Below are positions 55,098-63,325 of a stretch of DNA of 64,000 nt, piece by piece. The position numbers and the translations under genes were made by a program. The notes beneath the pieces were generated by a model. That model made no database searches. It was not told where the DNA came from and saw only the letters and a list, made by a program, of their open reading frames with translations. The DNA lies in assembly GCA_044223975.1 (NCBI GenBank), contig JBGALI010000013.1:1-64000 (forward strand). Direction: 5' to 3'. Within the stretch, counting starts at the first letter, position 1, and every line of letters begins with the position of its first letter. This DNA comes from CAZCPB01 sp044223975. GTDB lineage: Bacteria; Planctomycetota; Phycisphaerae; Phycisphaerales; UBA1924.

Positions 55098-56675
55098 TTA
55101 CTTAGTTCGGTGTTCTCGGACGTGCTGCCCGTTGGGCTTGGGCTCCGCCACTGAGGCTAAACGCTTCTCCCCTGAGCCGGCCACGTTTGGACGCTCGTGG
55201 TCAGCCGCGTGGCGGCCGTCCTCGGTGACTTTGTAGACCACGCCGATGGTGGTCTCGGGCTCGCCTTTGAGGAGTCGGTTGACGACCTCGACACCCTGCA
55301 TGAGCGTGTGGTCGGTGTTGGCAACTTCGTACTTCCACATGCCGAAGCGGCCGCGGGAGAAGATGGCGCGGGACTCGAGCCAGGGGATTACCGACGAGAG
55401 GATCTCGTCGCGGTCGACCGTCGGCGTGGGATAGCTGTACGCAGCCTTGTAGGTCCAGGTGCTCACGACGTCGGCCCGCTCGTCCTCGGTCATGAGGCCG
55501 GAGCTGATCAGGCCGCGGATCGTGTCTTCGACGATGGCGGATTCATCCACGGGCTTGAACTCGCTGGCGCTGGTCTCGCACAGGAGGGAGTAGAAAGGCC
55601 CGTTGCGCCTGCCGTCGGGGGCGGTGGTGTAGGGCTCTGGCGTCATGAACGGGGAGTAGTTGCTGAGGTAGGTGACGCGGTAGAAGGGCGAGTCGGCGTC
55701 GGGGAAGTACATCCAGCTTTTGGTCGAGGGGCACGGGCGCCTGATTCCGAGGCCGACCATGTAGCCCGAGGAGTGGCGCAGTCGTTGGGCGGTGGCGCGG
55801 ATGGTGTCCGGGACGCGTCCCTTGAGCACATCGCGGCAGAGAATGTCCAGGGGCATCGCGGTGATGAGGTGGTCGTAGTGGTCGGTGCGCCCGTCGTCGA
55901 GGGTGACGGTCTTGGCGTCGACGTCGACCGAAACCACGGAGCGGGAAAGCTCGTAGTTGCCCTGAATATGGGGCCCGAAGCGCGAGTAGAACTCGCCGGT
56001 GCCGCCCTTGAGCGGGAACTTGAAGCGGTTGTTGGGGCCCCACCCGAAATCGTCGGTGCCAAGGACGACGTTGCGCAGAGCACGCTCCACGTCGATCACG
56101 GCGACGCGCTCGCCGATCCACTGCTTGTTCATCATCTCGGGCGGGTGGGCCCAGACCTTGAAGTTGTACGGACGCATGAAGTGGCGGGCGATGCCCTCGC
56201 CGAAGACGGCGTCGATGAACTCGCCGAAGTTTGCCGCGTCCTGGTGGCGGGCGACCTTGCCCGTGCCGGACTGGCTCCCGATCTGGCTCCCGATCTGGCT
56301 TCCAATTTGGGCCTTGATGAGGCCGGAGAGGCACTCGTAGCAGGCCTGCGGCGGCAGGTGGCGGATGTTGTTCTGGAAGGGGTACGGCACCCAGCGTCCC
56401 TGCGTGCGGACCCAGCTCTCGCGGTCGTTCCAGGTGAACTCGTCGCCCATGAGGCGATCGAACACCTGGTCGTAGTACTTGTAATGGCTGAACATCACGT
56501 GCCCACCGATGTCCCACGTGAAGCCGGCTGGGTCGGTGAAGCTGTGCGCGAGTCCCCCGAGGTAGGGGTGCTTCTCGTACATCATGAAGTTGGTGTGGCC
56601 GAGTTCCCGGAGGCGGTAGGCAGCGCCCAGGCCGGTGGGGCCGGCGCCGATGATGATGATGCGGGGGTGAGACAA
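55098..56675 (-). CDS. FAD-dependent amine oxidoreductase, UDP-galactopyranose mutase-like
   Basis: 525-residue flavoprotein. N-terminal FAD-binding fold RIIIIGAGPTGLGAAYRL at 5-22, EKHPYLGG, and GGHVMFSH, typical of the amine-oxidase/UDP-galactopyranose mutase group. The protein has the family's C-terminal FAD block (NTDHTLMQGVEVVNRLLKGEPE). Such enzymes act on nucleotide sugars or carotenoid/porphyrin substrates; UGM-like members in planctomycetes often sit in glycan loci. A 12-bp tandem repeat in the gene encodes three IGSQ units at 124-135. The start codon is TTG, with three heptamers (GTCCTAA/GTCCTGA) just before it and no clear Shine-Dalgarno. Confidence 0.86.
   Translation of the reverse strand: MSHPRIIIIGAGPTGLGAAYRLRELGHTNFMMYEKHPYLGGLAHSFTDPAGFTWDIGGHVMFSHYKYYDQVFDRLMGDEFTWNDRESWVRTQGRWVPYPFQNNIRHLPPQACYECLSGLIKAQIGSQIGSQIGSQSGTGKVARHQDAANFGEFIDAVFGEGIARHFMRPYNFKVWAHPPEMMNKQWIGERVAVIDVERALRNVVLGTDDFGWGPNNRFKFPLKGGTGEFYSRFGPHIQGNYELSRSVVSVDVDAKTVTLDDGRTDHYDHLITAMPLDILCRDVLKGRVPDTIRATAQRLRHSSGYMVGLGIRRPCPSTKSWMYFPDADSPFYRVTYLSNYSPFMTPEPYTTAPDGRRNGPFYSLLCETSASEFKPVDESAIVEDTIRGLISSGLMTEDERADVVSTWTYKAAYSYPTPTVDRDEILSSVIPWLESRAIFSRGRFGMWKYEVANTDHTLMQGVEVVNRLLKGEPETTIGVVYKVTEDGRHAADHERPNVAGSGEKRLASVAEPKPNGQHVREHRTK
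56271..56306. repeat. 12-bp tandem repeat inside the flavoprotein gene
   Basis: Three in-frame copies, encoding IGSQ IGSQ IGSQ, in what should be a surface loop between two conserved blocks. The third unit differs by a few bases. Confidence 0.85.
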
Positions 56676-56682
56676 GCGGGGA

Positions 56683-56703
56683 GTCCTAAGTCCTGAGTCC
56701 TGA
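56683..56703. repeat. Heptamer array GTCCTAA/GTCCTGA x3
   Basis: Three contiguous 7-mers immediately upstream of the TTG start of the flavoprotein gene. A short member of the family of border arrays. Confidence 0.6.
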
Positions 56704-56763
56704 ACGTTCGGGGTCTTGGGCCGTCGGGGGCGGGCATGGAGGATAGGGGGGGAGTCGAATAGC

Positions 56764-56769
56764 TACTCT
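56764..56769 (+). promoter_or_regulatory. Putative -10 box of the AhpD-like gene
   Basis: TACTCT 6 nt before the ATG at 56776 without a Shine-Dalgarno between. Confidence 0.3.
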
Positions 56770-56775
56770 GTACCC

Positions 56776-57168
56776 ATGGGACGCTACGAGGATTTTCAGG
56801 CGTATCGGACGAAGATGAACTGCCGCATCCTGGGGGAGGACGGCGAGCGCGGCACCGGCCCGGACGGGAAGGTGCGGGCGGGGGCCACGCTGGTCACCAA
56901 GCGGTTCTTCTCTCTTGACGGCAAGACGTACGAGGACGGGGCGCTGCCGGCCAAGACCAAGGAACTGCTCGGCTTGGTGGCGTCGATGGTGCTGCGGTGC
57001 GACGACTGCATCGCGTACCACGTGGACCAGGGCGTGAAGGCGGGCGTGACCGACGAGGAATTCTGGGAGACGTTCGACGTGGCCCTGATCGTGGGCGGGT
57101 CGATCGTGATCCCGCACCTGAGGCGGGGGGTGGAGTTTTTGGATGAAGCGAGACGGGCGGCGAAATGA
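56776..57168 (+). CDS. Carboxymuconolactone decarboxylase/AhpD-like protein
   Basis: 130-residue protein of the CMD/AhpD-like fold. The signature CxxC followed by His is present in LRCDDCIAYHVDQGVKAGVTDEEFWET; this is the redox motif of AhpD-type peroxidase partners. The upstream helices (ALPAKTKELLGLVASMVL) match the family. The likely role is in thiol-based peroxide reduction or a related oxidoreduction; the partner is unknown, since no ahpC is next to it. Homology begins at the ATG at 56776; an earlier frame start at 56716 is rejected. Confidence 0.92.
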   Translation: MGRYEDFQAYRTKMNCRILGEDGERGTGPDGKVRAGATLVTKRFFSLDGKTYEDGALPAKTKELLGLVASMVLRCDDCIAYHVDQGVKAGVTDEEFWETFDVALIVGGSIVIPHLRRGVEFLDEARRAAK

Positions 57169-57234
57169 CGGGGTGAGCGGGTCGATGTGGTGAGGGGATG
57201 AGGAGAATGGGAGATGAGGGGAGGGGAGAGCAGC

Positions 57235-57657
57235 GTGAGCAGCGAAGCTAAATCAGCCGGGGTTGGCAGGCGCGTCGTTCGATCTCACCGCGAACTTGAA
57301 GTCTACAAGCGTGCGATGGATGCCGCGATGGATGTCTTCTGGGCATCTCGCGCTTTCCCCAAGGAAGAGGTCTACTCGCTCACCAGCCAGATTCTGCGAT
57401 CGACACAATCCGTCGCCGCCAATATCACGGGAGCTTGGCGCAAGCGACGCTACGAAGCGGCGTTTGTGGCCAAACTCTCGGACGCCGAAGCGGAGGCGGC
57501 GGAAACTCAAACGCATCTGGAGTTCGCGGTCAAGTGCGGCTATCTCAAGCGTGACCAAGCGGCAAGCCTCTACCGAACTTACGAGGGCCTGATCAAGTCG
57601 TTGGTTGTCATGATCGTTCACGCCGATCGCTGGACACTGCCATCACCACGGGGCTGA
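57235..57657 (+). CDS. Four-helix-bundle protein (S23/IVP type)
   Basis: 140-residue protein of the four-helix-bundle family first described from 23S rRNA intervening sequences. The pattern is HRELEVYKRAMDAAMDVFWASRAFPKEEVYSLTSQILRSTQSVAANITGAWRKRR, then KLSDAEAEAAETQTHLEFAVKCGYL and a final helix. GTG at 57235 has GGGGAG seven bases upstream and is chosen; ATG at 57214 is possible. It stands alone, is not within an rRNA gene, and is flanked by inverted GATGAGGGG/CCCCTCATC arrays. The function of such stand-alone genes is unknown. Confidence 0.9.
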   Translation: MSSEAKSAGVGRRVVRSHRELEVYKRAMDAAMDVFWASRAFPKEEVYSLTSQILRSTQSVAANITGAWRKRRYEAAFVAKLSDAEAEAAETQTHLEFAVKCGYLKRDQAASLYRTYEGLIKSLVVMIVHADRWTLPSPRG

Positions 57658-57672
57658 CGCCGACTCGCATAG

Positions 57673-57704
57673 CCCCTCATCCCCTCATCCCCTCATCCCC
57701 TCAT
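57673..57704. repeat. Octamer array CCCCTCAT x4
   Basis: Four perfect units between the S23-like gene and the nucleotidyltransferase gene. The complement (ATGAGGGG) appears in scattered form before the S23-like gene (57190-57225), so the gene lies between inverted arrays. Confidence 0.9.
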
Positions 57705-57754
57705 CCCCCAGCCATCCCCCGTCCTCCACGCCTCGCGAGGCCGCGACGGAGATC

Positions 57755-59041
57755 GTGCGCGTGCTCCGCGACGCGGGGCACGTGGCGTATTTCGCGGGCG
57801 GGTGCGTGCGCGACGAGCTGCTGGGGCTGACTCCGTCGGACTACGACGTGGCGACCGATGCGCCGCCGGTGCGGATCTCGGCCCTGTTCAGGCGGACCAG
57901 CGAGGTGGGCGCTTCGTTCGGCGTGGTGCTGGTGAAGTCGCACGGCGTGGCGGTCGAGGTCGCCACGTTCCGCAGCGAGGGGCCGTACTCGGACCGGCGA
58001 CGGCCCGACACGGTGCACTTCAGCGATGCGCCGACCGATGCGCGGCGGCGGGACTTCACCATCAACGCGCTCTTCCTTGACCCGCTCGACGCGGGTTCGG
58101 CGCCCCAGTCGCCGCGGGGCGGGCGCGTGATCGACTACGTCGGCGGTACGGAAGACCTGGGGCGGCGCGTGCTGCGGGCGGTGGGCGATGCGGAGCAGCG
58201 GCTGGCCGAGGACCACCTCCGCGCCCTGCGGGCGGTGCGGCTGACGGCCCGGCTCGAGCTGGCCCTGGACTCGGCGACTGGATCGGCGATCGCGCGGCAC
58301 GCGCGGGAGCTGGCGGGGGTGAGCCGCGAGCGGATCGGCGAGGAGCTGAGGAAGATGCTCGCGCACCCCGCGCGGGCGCGGGCGGCGGTGCTGCTGCACG
58401 AGCTTGGGCTGGACGCTCCGGTGCTTGACGAGCCCTCGCGGGCGTGGCTGCCGGGCGGGGCGCTCGCGAACCTCGAAGGGTCGGGGGTGCCGGTCACTTC
58501 GGCGCTGGCGGCGTGGGCGCTGGACCGGGGCGTGACTCCGGACGCGACGGGGGGAGGAGAGGTCGCGCGGCGGTGGCGGCGGGCGCTGTGCCTGAGCAAC
58601 GAAGAAACCGAGGAACTCAAGCGGGCGATCGCCGGGGTGGGCGTGCTCGAACGCGAGTGGCCGGGACTGGGCGTGGCGCGCCGGAAGCGTGCGGCGGGGT
58701 CGGCGTGGTTCGGCGAATCGCTCCGCCTGGTGCGGATCCGGAACGCGGCTCGGGGCGAGGCTATCGGGACGGAGGTCGAGGCCCTGGCCGGGACGGATTC
58801 GGGCATCGCTCCCCCACCGCTGGTGACGGGCGACGACCTGATCGCCGCGGGCCTGCCGCCGGGTCCGGGGTTCAAGGTGGTGCTGGATCTGGTCTACGAT
58901 GCCCAGCTGGAAAGCCGCGTTCGCACCCCCGCTGAAGCCCGGACGCTCGCGCTGAGGCTGGCTTCCGATCGAGGCGAGGGTCCGGCGGGGCCGGCTCGCA
59001 CCGTGGGGGGCGGGGAACCGGGTCCGAGTTCGGGAGTCTAA
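57755..59041 (+). CDS. CCA tRNA nucleotidyltransferase / poly(A) polymerase
   Basis: Class II nucleotidyltransferase of the PcnB/CCA family, 428 residues. Head domain: YFAGGCVRDELLG at 12-24, catalytic DYD at 29-31 (SDYDVATDAPP), RRRDFTINALFLDP, GGTEDL..RVLRAVGD, RLAEDHLRALRAVRL, then the neck region. Whether it adds CCA or poly(A) cannot be decided from sequence alone. GTG at 57755 is the first usable start; the usual first helix residues (AATEIV) are encoded just upstream but lack a start codon, and an octamer array sits before them. The stop codon lies in a 19-bp tandem duplication. Confidence 0.9.
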   Translation: MRVLRDAGHVAYFAGGCVRDELLGLTPSDYDVATDAPPVRISALFRRTSEVGASFGVVLVKSHGVAVEVATFRSEGPYSDRRRPDTVHFSDAPTDARRRDFTINALFLDPLDAGSAPQSPRGGRVIDYVGGTEDLGRRVLRAVGDAEQRLAEDHLRALRAVRLTARLELALDSATGSAIARHARELAGVSRERIGEELRKMLAHPARARAAVLLHELGLDAPVLDEPSRAWLPGGALANLEGSGVPVTSALAAWALDRGVTPDATGGGEVARRWRRALCLSNEETEELKRAIAGVGVLEREWPGLGVARRKRAAGSAWFGESLRLVRIRNAARGEAIGTEVEALAGTDSGIAPPPLVTGDDLIAAGLPPGPGFKVVLDLVYDAQLESRVRTPAEARTLALRLASDRGEGPAGPARTVGGGEPGPSSGV

Positions 59042-59060
59042 TCCGAGTTCGGAAGTCTAA
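59023..59060. repeat. 19-bp tandem duplication over the stop codon
   Basis: Two 19-bp units (TCCGAGTTCGG.AGTCTAA), differing at one position. The first contains the TAA stop of the nucleotidyltransferase; an inverted TTCGGGAG/CTCCCGAA follows downstream. Confidence 0.7.
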
Positions 59061-59226
59061 GAAGTTCGGCGTGTGGTTCGGTTGGGATGGGTTTGGCCCG
59101 TTCGGGTATTCTCTCCCGAACTCTCGGGATCTGGTGCCGAGACGAACACGAACGCACATTGATGGACGACGCGTCGGCGTCTGCCGGCGGGGCATGAGCA
59201 AGGGCCACTTTCAGACGGAGCAGACC

Positions 59227-60753
59227 ATGCTGTTCGGGACAGAGACGCGTGGCACGGAACATCGAACGCTGGACCGGCCCTCGGGGCTCCTTTCGAGGCT
59301 CGTTTCGAGGGTGGGGGGCGGGCTGGCGGTCTCGATGATCAGCGTGGTTGCCGCGACCGGGCTGATCGCCGGGTTCGCCACGGTGGCGACGGCCCAGCAG
59401 GGCTCTTCGGCCAAGGCGGATGACAAGGCCGCGCCGGGGGGTGACAAGCTCATCATGCGCAAGGACGGGAAGGTCATCGTCGGGACCATCGTGTCGGAGA
59501 CGGCGACGACCGTGAAGTTCCGCGGCGAGATCTCGGGCATCGCGTACGAGACGGAGTACTCCAAGGCCGACATCCTCGAGATCAAGCGGGCGCCCAAGCC
59601 CGACTCCAAGGCGGCGGGAAAGCCCGAGGTGAAGGCGGCGGCCAAGACCGAGGTCGCCCCCGCGGCGGCGGCCGACGCGGGGGCCCCGAAGGTCTACGTG
59701 ATCGAGCTGACGGGCAAGTTCGGGCGCGACATCTCGCAGACCCCGATCCGGGACGCGGTGAAGGACGCGCAGCGGAGCGGGGCGGACGTGCTCATCTTCT
59801 CGATCGAGAACGACTGGTCGGCGAGCCCGGAGCTCAAGGAGATCCAGAAGGGCGACGACGCCGCGGAGTTCGACCAGCTGCTGCGGGCCGAGGATATGGA
59901 CGCGATCTTCACCGACGAGATCCCGCGCTGGGAGAAGCCGCCGCGCGTGGCGTTCTGGGTGAAGCGTGCGATGGGCGGGGCGGGGTTCCTGCCGCTGGTG
60001 TGCAAGGAGCTGTATTTCAGCAGCGAAGGGAAGATCGGCGGGCTGGGCAACCTCGGCGAGCTCCTGGCGGGCGTGGGCGACGACGTGGTGCAGCACAAGC
60101 AGCGTTCGCTGCGCCTGGGGCATGCCGAGGGCATGGCGCGCAGCGGCGATCACCCGTACGAGATCGTGCGGGCGCTGGCGATCAAGAAGTACGTGCTGTG
60201 CGTGAGCTTCGAGGGCGGCAAGGTGGTCTACCACGAGCGCATGCCCGAGAACGCGGGCGAGATGCTCCTCACCGACGACGGTGAGGGCGACAACAAGGAC
60301 ACGTCGGCGGCGATCGTCTCGGGCGAGGGCAACGACGTGCTGACGCTGACGGCCAAGATCGCGCGGGATATACAGATGTCCCAGGGCACGGCGGACAACC
60401 TGACCGACCTGCTGTTCGCGATGAACCTGCCGCGGAACGCGACGGTGGTGAAAGGTCGTGCCGGCCAGATCATGCAGGCGTGGACCGACGGCGTGAACAA
60501 GGCCGAGCGCGACATCCGCCGCCTGCTGCAGGAGGTGGACGAGGTGCAGATGGGCAGCACCTTCGAGGAGCAGAGCAAGGGGCGCGGCCTGCAGAAGGCC
60601 AAGCTGCAGGAGATCCTCAACCTGCTGAACCGGTACGGCGAGGCGTTCGGCAAGGGGCAGGTGGCGGGGCTTCGGGCCCAGATCACCGACCGCATCAAGT
60701 CGATCGACAACCAGCAGCAGCGCGAGTACCAGATTTACCACCGCAAGAAGTGA
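59227..60753 (+). CDS. Secreted ClpP-like protein 1, probable degenerate active site
   Basis: 508-residue exported protein. A hydrophobic segment at about 40-60 (SMISVVAATGLIAGFATVATA) acts as signal peptide or anchor. A small N-terminal beta domain (KDGKVIVGTIVSETATTVKFRG) is followed by an Ala/Lys linker and a ClpP/crotonase-like domain (VYVIELTGKFGRDI, then VAFWVKRAMGGAGFLPLVCKELYFSSEGKIGG). Where the paralogue next door has Ser in AISAAAM, this one has Gly-Gly (AMGGAGF), so proteolysis is doubtful. The C-terminal ~110 residues are helical coiled-coil-like. GGAG precedes the ATG at 59227 by six bases; earlier in-frame starts at 59071 and 59194 lack a site. It pairs with the gene that follows 42 bases later. 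Confidence 0.78.
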   Translation: MLFGTETRGTEHRTLDRPSGLLSRLVSRVGGGLAVSMISVVAATGLIAGFATVATAQQGSSAKADDKAAPGGDKLIMRKDGKVIVGTIVSETATTVKFRGEISGIAYETEYSKADILEIKRAPKPDSKAAGKPEVKAAAKTEVAPAAAADAGAPKVYVIELTGKFGRDISQTPIRDAVKDAQRSGADVLIFSIENDWSASPELKEIQKGDDAAEFDQLLRAEDMDAIFTDEIPRWEKPPRVAFWVKRAMGGAGFLPLVCKELYFSSEGKIGGLGNLGELLAGVGDDVVQHKQRSLRLGHAEGMARSGDHPYEIVRALAIKKYVLCVSFEGGKVVYHERMPENAGEMLLTDDGEGDNKDTSAAIVSGEGNDVLTLTAKIARDIQMSQGTADNLTDLLFAMNLPRNATVVKGRAGQIMQAWTDGVNKAERDIRRLLQEVDEVQMGSTFEEQSKGRGLQKAKLQEILNLLNRYGEAFGKGQVAGLRAQITDRIKSIDNQQQREYQIYHRKK

Positions 60754-60795
60754 GCGGCGCGCCCTGGGGTTCGGGGCGCACGACAGGAGTCAGGC

Positions 60796-62157
60796 ATGAA
60801 GTACGTCCACGTTCGCAAGCTTCTGGCGGTGATCGGCGCGGGCGTCGCGCTGGCCGTCGGCGTGCCGGCCGCGATGTTCTCCCAGTCGGCCGCGCTGGCG
60901 AGCCCGGCGATGGCGGTGCGCGCCGGGACCGATAAAGTCACGCTCAAGAACGGCACGGTGCTCGAGGGCGAGATCGTCCGCGAGGTCGAGGGGTGGGTCT
61001 GGCTGAAGCAGACGGTCAACGGCGTCGTGCAGGAGCAGACGCTGGACCCCAAGGACATCGCCAAGATCGAGCGGGCGTCGGACGCCGCCGGCGAGAAGAA
61101 GAAGGAAGAAGCCAGGCCGGCCCCCGAAGAAACGGCCGGCAAGGCCAGGAAGCCCGGCGGCGCGCCGCGGGCGGTGATCCTCACGCTCGAGGGCACAGTG
61201 GGCATCGAGATGTGCGCCAAGCCCCTGCACGAGGCGGTGCCGCTCCTGAAGGAGGCCGGCGTCGACATCGTGGTGCTGAAGATCAACTCCGGCGGCGGGC
61301 TGCTGCTGGAGATCCAGCGGCTGAGCGACGTGATCGAGAACGAGTACAAGAAGAACTTCACGACGGTGGCGTGGATCGAGTCGGCGATCTCCGCCGCGGC
61401 GATGACGGCGCACACCGTCGAAGACATCTACTTCATGCCCAACGGCAACTACGGGGCGTGCACGGGCTTCAGCGGCGCGCTCAACGCGATGAAGGGCCGC
61501 GGGCTCGAGGACGTGTTGTTCATGATGCAGAAGATCTCGGCCCGCGGCAAGCACGCGCCGGAGATCATGCGGGCGATGCAGATCTCCGGCGACGACAGCG
61601 TGCTGCAGGAGCTGCAGATCTCGCCGCCATCGGGGATCCTCTCGGCGGACATCGACGAGAAGACGGGCGACGTGCGCTGGTACCAGAGCAACCAGGGCCA
61701 GTACATGCTGAACCCCAAGCCGGGCGGCGGGTTCAAGATCCTGACGTTCAACTCGGTCGAGGCGCTCAAGTTCAAGTTCTCGCGCGGCACGGCGCGGACG
61801 CACCAGGAACTCCTCAAGCAGATGGGGTACAACGAGGTCGAGTGGGTCGGCAAGCCCAGCAAGGACTTCGCGTGGCCGGTCTCGGACGCGGAGGAGCTGC
61901 AGCTCAAGTGGCGGAAGAACGCCCAGGATGCCGAGGACAACTTCGCGGTCTACTACCGTGACTACGCCCGCAACGTCGCGACGGCGCAGAGCGTGCAGGA
62001 CAAGATCGAGCGCGGCGCGTGGATCAACAAGGCCAAGGTGGCGCTCAACAAGCTCCGCAAGCTCGCCAAGGACCAGCCGAACCTCAAGCTGCTGCAAGGC
62101 CTGAGCGATGACTGGTTCGAGCAGCAGGACGAGCTGCTGCGGAAGCTGGCCAAGTAA
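60796..62157 (+). CDS. Secreted ClpP-like protein 2, serine motif present
   Basis: 453-residue exported paralogue of the previous protein. Signal peptide (LLAVIGAGVALAVGVPAAMF), small beta domain (DKVTLKNGTVLEGEIVREVEG), acidic/Lys linker, then a ClpP/SDH-type domain: VVLKINSGGGLLLEIQRLSDVI, VAWIESAISAAAMTAHTVEDIYFMPNGNYGA. The Ser before AAA occupies the place of the nucleophile in NfeD/SppA-like proteases. The C-terminus is helical, Lys/Leu rich. AGGAG sits six bases before the ATG. The pair shares an operon and ends at a strong terminator. A catalytically altered partner next to an apparently intact one suggests a hetero-oligomer; this is inference. Confidence 0.8.
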   Translation: MKYVHVRKLLAVIGAGVALAVGVPAAMFSQSAALASPAMAVRAGTDKVTLKNGTVLEGEIVREVEGWVWLKQTVNGVVQEQTLDPKDIAKIERASDAAGEKKKEEARPAPEETAGKARKPGGAPRAVILTLEGTVGIEMCAKPLHEAVPLLKEAGVDIVVLKINSGGGLLLEIQRLSDVIENEYKKNFTTVAWIESAISAAAMTAHTVEDIYFMPNGNYGACTGFSGALNAMKGRGLEDVLFMMQKISARGKHAPEIMRAMQISGDDSVLQELQISPPSGILSADIDEKTGDVRWYQSNQGQYMLNPKPGGGFKILTFNSVEALKFKFSRGTARTHQELLKQMGYNEVEWVGKPSKDFAWPVSDAEELQLKWRKNAQDAEDNFAVYYRDYARNVATAQSVQDKIERGAWINKAKVALNKLRKLAKDQPNLKLLQGLSDDWFEQQDELLRKLAK

Positions 62158-62176
62158 GGCGGCCAAGAACAAGCCA

Positions 62177-62202
62177 AGGCCCGGGGCGACCCGGGCCTTT
62201 TT
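62177..62202 (+). terminator. Intrinsic terminator after the ClpP-like pair
   Basis: Perfect 9-bp stem AGGCCCGGG/CCCGGGCCT with a GCGA tetraloop followed by TTTTT. It lies 20 bases after the stop codon. Confidence 0.9.
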
Positions 62203-62221
62203 CATGCGCGGAGCGGGTGAT

Positions 62222-62293
62222 GGAGGTGATGGAGGTGATGGAGGTGATGGAGGTGATGGAGGTGATGGAGGTGATGGAGGTGATGGAGGTGAT
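62222..62293. repeat. Nonamer array GGAGGTGAT x8
   Basis: Eight perfect tandem units on the plus strand, between the ClpP-pair terminator and the glycosylase gene. It is the longest array of this unit in the window. Confidence 0.95.
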
Positions 62294-62318
62294 GGAACTT
62301 TACAGTGGGTAGGATTTC

Positions 62319-62370
62319 ACCGTCTCACCGTCTCACCGTCTCACCGTCTCACCGTCTCACCGTCTCACCC
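62319..62370. repeat. Octamer array CACCGTCT x6
   Basis: Six units of CACCGTCT (plus a partial) just before the glycosylase Shine-Dalgarno, 26 bases after the nonamer array. Two different unit lengths lie back to back in one gap. Confidence 0.9.
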
Positions 62371-62387
62371 TTTGCCCGGAGCCGTCG

Positions 62388-63188
62388 ATGGATGCCGCGC
62401 ACGCTCGACGTCTTGTTGCCCAGCACGCCGAGACTTCGCGCCTGCTGGGGGTGGACTTTGTGCCGTCGTTCCGCGCGGGGGGCGAGGGCGTTGCGGCGGC
62501 GCCGGTCGCGGCGGTTGTCGAGGTGAAACCCGCGGTGGTCGAGGCCGGGCCCTCGCGAACCGCGACGACCGCGCGGGACCGCGGCGCGGCGCAGCGGGCG
62601 CTGGACGAGCTCCGGGCCCGGTACGAGGCCGATGCGCCGCACAAGAGCTTCGTCACGGCGTTCACCAACATCGTGTTCGGCGAGGGCGACCCGTGTGCGC
62701 GGCTGATGTTCATCGGCGAGGCGCCCGGCGAGGAGGAGGACAAGACCGGTCGGCCGTTCGTGGGGCGCGCGGGGCAGCTCCTGGGCAAGATGATCACCGC
62801 GATGGGCCTCCGGCGCGAGGACGTGTACATCGCCAACGTGCTCAAGACGCGCCCGCCCAACAACGCGACGCCGACGAGCGAGGAGGCGCGGCTGTGTGCG
62901 CCGTACCTGTTCGAGCAGATCGCGATCGTCGCGCCCGAGGCGATCGTTTCGCTCGGCCTCCCGGCGACGCGCACGCTCCTGGACACCACCGAGAGCATGG
63001 GCCGCCTGCGGAGCCGCTGGTCGACCTTCACCGATCCCACGGGGAGGGCCGTGCCGGTGATGCCGACCTACCACCCCGCATACCTGCTGCGGAACTACAC
63101 GCCGGAGGAACGCCGTAAGGTCTGGTCGGACCTCATGATGGTGATGGAACGGCTGGGGTTGAAGGGCTCCGGCGGAAGCGCGGATTAG
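62388..63188 (+). CDS. Family 4-like uracil-DNA glycosylase lacking Fe-S ligands
   Basis: 266-residue DNA repair glycosylase. Family 4 motifs are present: FIGEAPGEEEDKTGRPFVGRAGQLL at 108-132 and HPAYLLRN at 229-236. Of the four cysteines that bind the 4Fe-4S cluster in this family, three are missing: the N-terminal CxxC is replaced by a RYEADAPHKSF stretch, and KCRPP reads KTRPP (Thr154). Cys170 (ARLCAPYL) remains. The fold may be stabilised another way. A disordered, Ala/Val-rich N-terminus of about 70 residues precedes the domain. GGAG lies six bases before the ATG. It stands alone, after two tandem arrays. Confidence 0.9.
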   Translation: MDAAHARRLVAQHAETSRLLGVDFVPSFRAGGEGVAAAPVAAVVEVKPAVVEAGPSRTATTARDRGAAQRALDELRARYEADAPHKSFVTAFTNIVFGEGDPCARLMFIGEAPGEEEDKTGRPFVGRAGQLLGKMITAMGLRREDVYIANVLKTRPPNNATPTSEEARLCAPYLFEQIAIVAPEAIVSLGLPATRTLLDTTESMGRLRSRWSTFTDPTGRAVPVMPTYHPAYLLRNYTPEERRKVWSDLMMVMERLGLKGSGGSAD

Positions 63189-63203
63189 GGCGTTTTTACA
63201 GAG

Positions 63204-63232
63204 CGAAACGCGGTTTGTCGGCGATTTTTTTT
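63204..63232 (+). terminator. Possible terminator after the glycosylase
   Basis: Weak stem (CGAAAC with a GTTT-type arm) followed by eight consecutive T (63225-63232). It begins 16 bases after the stop codon. Confidence 0.45.
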
Positions 63233-63325
63233 CGTCCCCGTGGAACCCGCATCCGCGTCACGCGAAGAGTTAGGTGTTCGAGCGAGCCGAGACCTCCTGC
63301 GGCCCGCAACATTGACCCCCACGAG

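Noticed and set aside
59038..60741. 567-codon minus frame opposite ClpP-like protein 1
   Set aside because: Shadow frame: His/Arg/Leu-rich low-complexity sequence, while the plus strand has signal peptide, domain homology and a paralogue.
62222..62370. CRISPR array
   Set aside because: Units are only 8-9 bp with no spacers, and there are no cas genes.
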